DNA of 38,907 bases. It comes from an uncultured Opitutia bacterium. GTDB taxonomy: Bacteria > Verrucomicrobiota > Verrucomicrobiia > Opitutales > Opitutaceae. Positions 34,549 through 38,907 of this stretch are shown here, in pieces. The stretch is taken from contig CAILHZ010000003.1 in the NCBI GenBank assembly GCA_903834135.1, positions 1 through 38,907 of the forward strand, written 5' to 3'. The first letter of the stretch is position 1, and each line of letters starts with the position of its first letter. The translations under genes were made by a program, and so were the position numbers. The notes under the pieces were generated by a model, which made no database searches, was not told the origin of the DNA, and saw nothing but the letters and a program-made list of their open reading frames with translations.

Positions 34549-36786
34549 ATGAATGTACCTGGGACTCATTTAGCATCATGGGCAGACCAGCTTGCTGAAT
34601 TCCTCAAATCAAGTCCTGGGGTAAATGCAGTTCGTATAGATCCATTAGCCCATAAAATCTCAGTAGCTGTTCTAGGTGATCTAGACATAAACTTACTCAA
34701 TAAAGCGCTCTTAGAAACAATCACAGCAATTGAAGCTAAATTAATTGAAGATCGCTCTCCAGTTGTACCCGGTGGTTATCTTATAAAAAGAGAAGGCAGT
34801 ACTGTGGTGATCGGTAGGCAAAGCTGCTCGACTGCGGAAAGTTTATGGCTTTGGCGCGAAATGGTCTGGCCTGAAATTACAGCTGAACCAACAGCAGAGG
34901 ATCAGGAATGGAGAATCTTAGCCTTAATGGCGGCCCTGTGTGGCCTCACTGGCATTGCTGGTTTACTGACAGAACATTATTTTCCAGGACTCTTATGGTT
35001 ATCTAAGAGTCTATTCTTAGCAGGTGTTATTGCTGGAGGGTGGGATGCAGTAGTTGATACGTACGAGAATCTTAAAAATAAACAAATTGATATCCATTTT
35101 CTTATGTTAGCTGTTGCACTGGGTGCAATCTTGATTGGTGCGTGGGGTGAGGCCGTGCTGCTTTTATTTTTATTCTCTGCTTCAGGAGCAATGGAGGAGT
35201 ACTCATTATATAGGACTCAGCGTGAAGTGGGTTCACTATTAAAATCAGCTCCTAAGCAGGCTAACTTAATAGATTCAAAGGGTGTGGAAATAGAAATTTC
35301 TGTAGAGCAAATTCAGGTCGGCAATTGCCTCAGGGTTAAACCCGGCGAAGCCTTTGCAGCGGACGGTGTCATTCTAAGTGGTAAAAGCGCAAGCGATGAA
35401 TCAGCACTCACTGGAGAAGCACAACCTGTTGCAAAAATCGCAGGTGATTCTGTCTACAGTGGAACTCTTAATTTATGGGGTGCTGTTGATTTTGAAGTTA
35501 CAAAGCTACCTTCAGAAAGTACCCTTAAAAAAATCATTCGCCTAATCCAGACGGCACAAAAACTCAAAGCACCGAGTGAGCGTTTTACCGATAAATTTGG
35601 CACGCCTTACACCTACGGAGTAATAGGAGCTGCTACAGCTATGTTTCTTGTATGGTGGCTTGGCTTTGGCTTACCAGCATTTGCTAATATACCAGGCACT
35701 CGCTCTGCATTTTATCGTGCAATGACACTAATGGTTGTCGCTAGCCCATGTGCATTAGTCTTATCCATTCCTTCTGCAATTTTAGCTTCCATAGCTTGGG
35801 GAGCAAAACACGGCATTTTATTTCGAGGAGGCTCAGCCGTAGAAAGTTTAGCTAATATAAATGCTGTAGCTTTAGATAAAACAGGCACCTTAACAACGGG
35901 GGACCTTGCTGTCACAGGGTGCGAAAGTTTCCCAGCAGGTAAAGAGATGCAAATTCTAGAAATCGCATACAGTATGGAAGCTAAATCTCAGCATCCCATT
36001 GCTCGAGCGATTGTGAAATATGCAAAACTTAATAAGGTGCGTGAAATACAAATTGAAGAATTTCAATCACTCACAGGGCAGGGACTTAAAGCAAAAGCTG
36101 AAGGCAATACCTTAATCTTAGGACGACGTGAACTTTTAGAAGTTGGCCCACTTGCTTCGTGGTCAAAACAACTTCCCCCTGCACCTGCTGATTTAAGTGA
36201 AGTGTGGGTAATTGGAAAAGAGTTAGTTGGCCGCATTCTTTTAAAAGATCAGATTCGCACTGAATCAAAACGTGTTCTAGCAGAACTTAAGGCAAGCGGC
36301 GTAAGAACAATCATGCTTACAGGGGACCGAAGTCATTCAGCAGAAGCTGTAGCACGCGAACTCGGTATCGATGAATTTCGCTCAGGTCTATCACCAGAAG
36401 ATAAAGTTGAAGCACTTCAGCAAATAAAAAAACAGGGCTACAAAATAGCTATGGTTGGAGACGGAGTAAACGATGCACCTTGTCTTGCAGCAGCAGATGT
36501 AAGTGTAGCTATGGGTGCACGCGGCAGTGATGCAGCTTTAGAAGAAGCAGAAGTCATTTTAATGCATGACCGCATAGAAAACTTTTTAGAAGCACGGCGC
36601 TTAAGTATTCGTGCACGCAAAATAATCCGTCAAAATCTTACTATATCACTAGGCGTTGTGAGTGTCATGGTCATTGCAACAGCACTGGGTACCGTACCAC
36701 TTGCAATCGGTGTGGCAGCCCATGAAGGAAGTACAGTAATCGTTTGCTTAAATTCTCTACGCTTACTGTTTGGTAAGAATAGCTGA
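34549..36786 (+). CDS. P1B-type metal-transporting ATPase, subgroup 4 (Co/Fe/Zn-type)
   Basis: This 745-residue P-type ATPase exports transition metals from the cytoplasm. The N-terminal about 100 residues form an HMA-like fold without a CxxC pair. Membrane helices follow, then the actuator TGE in SALTGEAQPV near 289. The membrane motif is SPC (ASPCALVLSIPS near 399), not CPC. The phosphorylated Asp is in LDKTGTLTTGD (about 443), and GDGVNDAP is near 636. The last helix has HEGST (His725). SPC with HEG(G/S)T defines P1B-4 ATPases, which move Co2+, Fe2+ or Zn2+. There is no His-rich or Cys-rich tail. An inverted repeat lies over the promoter. It converges on the L,D-transpeptidase with 8 bp between stops. 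Confidence 0.88.
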   Translation: MNVPGTHLASWADQLAEFLKSSPGVNAVRIDPLAHKISVAVLGDLDINLLNKALLETITAIEAKLIEDRSPVVPGGYLIKREGSTVVIGRQSCSTAESLWLWREMVWPEITAEPTAEDQEWRILALMAALCGLTGIAGLLTEHYFPGLLWLSKSLFLAGVIAGGWDAVVDTYENLKNKQIDIHFLMLAVALGAILIGAWGEAVLLLFLFSASGAMEEYSLYRTQREVGSLLKSAPKQANLIDSKGVEIEISVEQIQVGNCLRVKPGEAFAADGVILSGKSASDESALTGEAQPVAKIAGDSVYSGTLNLWGAVDFEVTKLPSESTLKKIIRLIQTAQKLKAPSERFTDKFGTPYTYGVIGAATAMFLVWWLGFGLPAFANIPGTRSAFYRAMTLMVVASPCALVLSIPSAILASIAWGAKHGILFRGGSAVESLANINAVALDKTGTLTTGDLAVTGCESFPAGKEMQILEIAYSMEAKSQHPIARAIVKYAKLNKVREIQIEEFQSLTGQGLKAKAEGNTLILGRRELLEVGPLASWSKQLPPAPADLSEVWVIGKELVGRILLKDQIRTESKRVLAELKASGVRTIMLTGDRSHSAEAVARELGIDEFRSGLSPEDKVEALQQIKKQGYKIAMVGDGVNDAPCLAAADVSVAMGARGSDAALEEAEVILMHDRIENFLEARRLSIRARKIIRQNLTISLGVVSVMVIATALGTVPLAIGVAAHEGSTVIVCLNSLRLLFGKNS

Positions 36787-36794
36787 GATTTAAG

Positions 36795-37316
36795 TTAGTC
36801 TACAATCCAGACCTGATCACCTACACGGACTTCTTCGTAGAGTTCTACGATATCAAGATTTCCCATTACCACACAGCCTGCACTGAGTGGTTCACCAATA
36901 CGGGCATCATGATTGGTTCCGTGGATATAAACATAACGAGAATACGTGTCCACGTCACCCCCTAGATTAACACCAGGTTCGAGCCCCCTAAGCCAAAGGA
37001 TACGGCTTGTGATCATATTATCCATTTCTTTAACTTCTGAAAAATGACGCCCCGTGGGTACCCGTGAAATAAACACCATTCCAGGGGGCTGACCTGCTCC
37101 AATACGCTCGGCTATTTCATGCAGTCCGCGTGGAGTCCCCAATGAATTCTTTATATTCGAGGGTGGTTTCTTAGAGGTTGAGACTGCGTAGCTTCGCACA
37201 AGCTTACCTTGTGCATAAAACTGCATCGTAGCGTCAGAGATGCGTACGTAGAGAATACGGTCTGCGGGCTTGATACCGAGGCTAGAACAGATTTTACTAA
37301 GCGATTCAAAATTCAT
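36795..37316 (-). CDS. L,D-transpeptidase (YkuD domain), no signal peptide seen
   Basis: YkuD-type enzymes cross-link peptidoglycan or attach lipoproteins by forming a thioacyl intermediate. I start it at ATG 37316 (MNFESLSK; 173 residues); a longer frame to 37346 would enter asd. Family features are SLGTPRGLHEI, VYIHGTNHDARIGEPLSAGC with catalytic Cys148 and the preceding His/Gly, and VRVGDQVWIV at the end. The catalytic segment reads SAGCVVM where most have SHGCIRM. No signal peptide or membrane anchor is visible at either start, unusual for an enzyme that acts outside. Its start codon overlaps that of the divergent asd gene. Confidence 0.85.
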   Translation of the reverse strand: MNFESLSKICSSLGIKPADRILYVRISDATMQFYAQGKLVRSYAVSTSKKPPSNIKNSLGTPRGLHEIAERIGAGQPPGMVFISRVPTGRHFSEVKEMDNMITSRILWLRGLEPGVNLGGDVDTYSRYVYIHGTNHDARIGEPLSAGCVVMGNLDIVELYEEVRVGDQVWIVD

Positions 37317-38352
37317 GAGTATGACTTCACAATTAACAGTAGGCATCGTTGGAGCGACTGGTGCCGTAGGTCAAGAACTGCTGCAACTATTGCATGCACG
37401 AAAATTTCCTATGGCTAAATTGAGGCTCTTTGCCTCGGCTCGTTCTGCGGGAAAATTAGTTAGTCATGAAGGACATACCTACACAATAGAAGAGGCAAAA
37501 CTTGGTGTTTTTTCTGATATCGATGTCGCATTTTTTGCAGCGGGAGGTCCTGTAACCCGGGCTTTAGCACCTGATGCTATTAAAGCAGGCTGCTTAGTTA
37601 TTGATAAGAGTTCTGTCTTTAGAATGGATCCTACTGTTCCTTTAGTGATTCCGGAAATTAATCCTGAAGCCTTAAAGACCCACAAGGGCATCATCGCTAA
37701 TCCGAACTGCTCAACTGCAGTTACACTTATGGCATTATGGCCACTGCATAAACAATTTGGCCTTAAGCGTTACTTTGCATCTACCTTCCAATCAGTTTCA
37801 GGAACAGGTGCAGAAGCTGTTAGAGAGTTAGCTGATCAAATTTCAGCGCTCGAAACACACCAACCACTTCCTAGAAAAGTATATCCTTACCAAATTGCAT
37901 TTAATGCAATTCCACAGGTCGATACCTTTGGCACTAACGGCTATACAGGTGAAGAAACCAAGATGATGCAGGAAAGCCGAAAGATTATGGGCATACCCGA
38001 TCTTAAGGTATCTGCTACCTGTGTAAGAGTACCAGTTGTGCGTGCACACTCTATTTCTGTTAACGCAGAGTTTGAACGTCCGGTGAGTGTTGAGGCAGCT
38101 AAGCAGGCGATTGCAGCTTTTGAAGGGGCTGAACTTGTTGATGATCCAAGCCAACAAAAATATCCAACCCCGCTAGATTTTACACGTAAAGTTAAATGCG
38201 GAGTAGGGCGCATACGCTTAGATACTGCTTTAGATAACGGCTTAGCACTCTGGGTAAGTGGGGATAACCTCTGGAAAGGTGCAGCCCTCAATGCCATCCA
38301 AAATGCAGAGCTGATGGCCAAAACTGGACTCCTAAAAGCTAAAAAGTCTTAA
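37315..38352 (+). CDS. asd: Aspartate-semialdehyde dehydrogenase
   Basis: Asd reduces aspartyl phosphate to the semialdehyde with NADPH, feeding lysine, diaminopimelate, threonine and methionine synthesis. It has 345 residues from the ATG at 37315 (MSMTSQLTVGIVG); an upstream in-frame extension to 37270 is not family-like. The nucleotide loop GIVGATGAVGQELL is at 10-23. SARSAGK is at 41-47 and the catalytic cysteine in IIANPNCSTAVTL is Cys132. TFQSVSGTGAEAV and the C-terminal VSGDNLWKGAALNAIQNAEL complete it. The ATG shares the CATG overlap with the divergent L,D-transpeptidase, so promoters must lie within each other's coding DNA. Confidence 0.95.
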   Translation: MSMTSQLTVGIVGATGAVGQELLQLLHARKFPMAKLRLFASARSAGKLVSHEGHTYTIEEAKLGVFSDIDVAFFAAGGPVTRALAPDAIKAGCLVIDKSSVFRMDPTVPLVIPEINPEALKTHKGIIANPNCSTAVTLMALWPLHKQFGLKRYFASTFQSVSGTGAEAVRELADQISALETHQPLPRKVYPYQIAFNAIPQVDTFGTNGYTGEETKMMQESRKIMGIPDLKVSATCVRVPVVRAHSISVNAEFERPVSVEAAKQAIAAFEGAELVDDPSQQKYPTPLDFTRKVKCGVGRIRLDTALDNGLALWVSGDNLWKGAALNAIQNAELMAKTGLLKAKKS

Positions 38353-38473
38353 AATTTACGCATTAATCGCTTGTCATAAGGGGTTAAGGTGCGCTTTGTG
38401 TACGAGCTTGAGCCTAGATTGAATTTCCTTTAAGGTATTTAACTTAGGTACAAGTTTCAGTTTTTCACGCGAC

Positions 38474-38549
38474 GGTGGGGTAGCTCAGCGGTTAGAGCAG
38501 AGGTTTTACATACCTCGGGTCGGGGGTTCGATTCCCTCCCTCACCACCA
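38474..38549 (+). tRNA. tRNA-Val (anticodon TAC)
   Basis: The cloverleaf has acceptor stem GGTGGGG with CCTCACC, D stem GCTC/GAGC, anticodon stem GAGGT/ACCTC with loop TTTACAT (anticodon TAC), and T arm GGGGG-TTCGATT-CCCTC with one G-T pair. The discriminator A and 3' CCA are encoded. Length 76 nt. It is 121 bp after asd; its 3' end faces the composition break near 38675. Confidence 0.93.
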
Positions 38550-38674
38550 TTACATAAATGGCTTAACAGAAGTAACTTACAAAAGTTATCTACGTGTATA
38601 CCTTAATTGTTACATCAACAGGCACACCAATAGCTTATAGGTTCGAAAAGATGTACAAAGGTTTTTTTACTTAA

Positions 38675-38907
38675 ATACGAGGGATTTTCGATCTCTTCGG
38701 GTATTACAACGGACTGCCGAAAGAGGAACTGGTCCGAAAGCTAATGCTCGGAAAGATGCAGCGCAGCGACTACACGCAGCGTCGCGATCAGGAGATCACC
38801 GAATGGGTTGAGCAACACCCCGAGGTCAAAAGCCGGGTCGAGGAGCGGATCAGAAGCGTGCCGATGGAAAACCGCCAGCGCGCGTTCATTAACGCGGCCA
38901 AGACCGA
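38675..38907 (+). CDS. Partial GC-rich ORF of foreign composition at the right edge
   Basis: From about 38675 the sequence becomes abruptly GC-rich with a single open frame to the window end. It is preceded by an in-frame TAA at 38672-38674. The readable protein starts FDLFGYYNGLPKEELV and continues through a charged helical stretch (KMQRSDYTQRRDQEITEW, EQHPEVKSRVEERIRS). The first in-frame ATG is at 38744, after sequence that already looks like protein, so the true start may be cut off or the frame may be an internal fragment. I do not recognise the family. Codon use, with C/G-ending codons, differs sharply from all other genes here. Either a horizontally acquired element next to tRNA-Val or an assembly chimera. 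Confidence 0.4.
   Translation, partial: MRGIFDLFGYYNGLPKEELVRKLMLGKMQRSDYTQRRDQEITEWVEQHPEVKSRVEERIRSVPMENRQRAFINAAKT

Overview
This is an AT-leaning bacterial chromosome window of mostly housekeeping genes, densely packed on both strands, with one tRNA gene near each end. Several traits suggest a Verrucomicrobiota/PVC-type bacterium, perhaps an Opitutae-like marine lineage: a single fused SecDF next to YajC and RecJ, a biosynthetic arginine decarboxylase, a GH92 mannosidase with a Tat signal, start codons with few Shine-Dalgarno sequences, and moderate-to-low GC. No rRNA is present, so this placement is inference only.

Left end (1-1010): a partial excisionase-type helix-turn-helix gene runs off the edge. 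About 720 bp of AT-rich DNA without a convincing gene follows, containing one long inverted repeat, and then tRNA-Glu(CTC), whose 3' end faces this DNA. 1095-4448 (minus): a CorC-like CBS membrane protein, lgt and a DHA2-type MFS exporter form a probable operon. 4554-6037 (plus): gcvT and gcvH overlap and share a convergent terminator with typA/bipA (minus).

8038-about 8890 (minus) is the most unusual part. It is a GC-enriched, gene-free stretch of hairpins, GNRA tetraloops and a probable pseudoknot, closed by a 13-bp intrinsic terminator with six U. It looks like a large structured non-coding RNA of roughly 700-850 nt that I cannot assign to RNase P, tmRNA, SRP or 6S RNA. Its upstream edge is an AT-rich segment with four DnaA-box-like 9-mers (two exact TTATTCACA), just before hrpB.

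9049-18609: hrpB (plus) converges on speA (minus). The secretion genes yajC and secDF follow, with hairpins between them and a large terminator after secDF, then recJ. 18617-21606 (minus): hemL and nadE. 21703-28804 (plus): maf, a TonB/TolA-like protein, an RluA-type pseudouridine synthase, a Tat-exported GH92 mannosidase, a DAHP synthase and rlmI. 28874-34449 (minus): eno, folA, an unrecognised secreted protein, a cyclophilin and a DinG helicase. 34549-38352: a P1B-4-type metal ATPase (plus) converges on an L,D-transpeptidase (minus), which is divergent from asd with overlapping start codons. tRNA-Val(TAC) follows. From about 38675 the sequence becomes abruptly GC-rich and carries a partial ORF of foreign character, either an integrated element beside the tRNA or an assembly junction.

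The genes serve core functions: one-carbon metabolism, lipoprotein maturation, protein export, cofactor and amino-acid biosynthesis, RNA modification and DNA repair. They do not form one dedicated accessory pathway. The best candidate for something undescribed is the large structured RNA and its DnaA-box-bearing upstream region.
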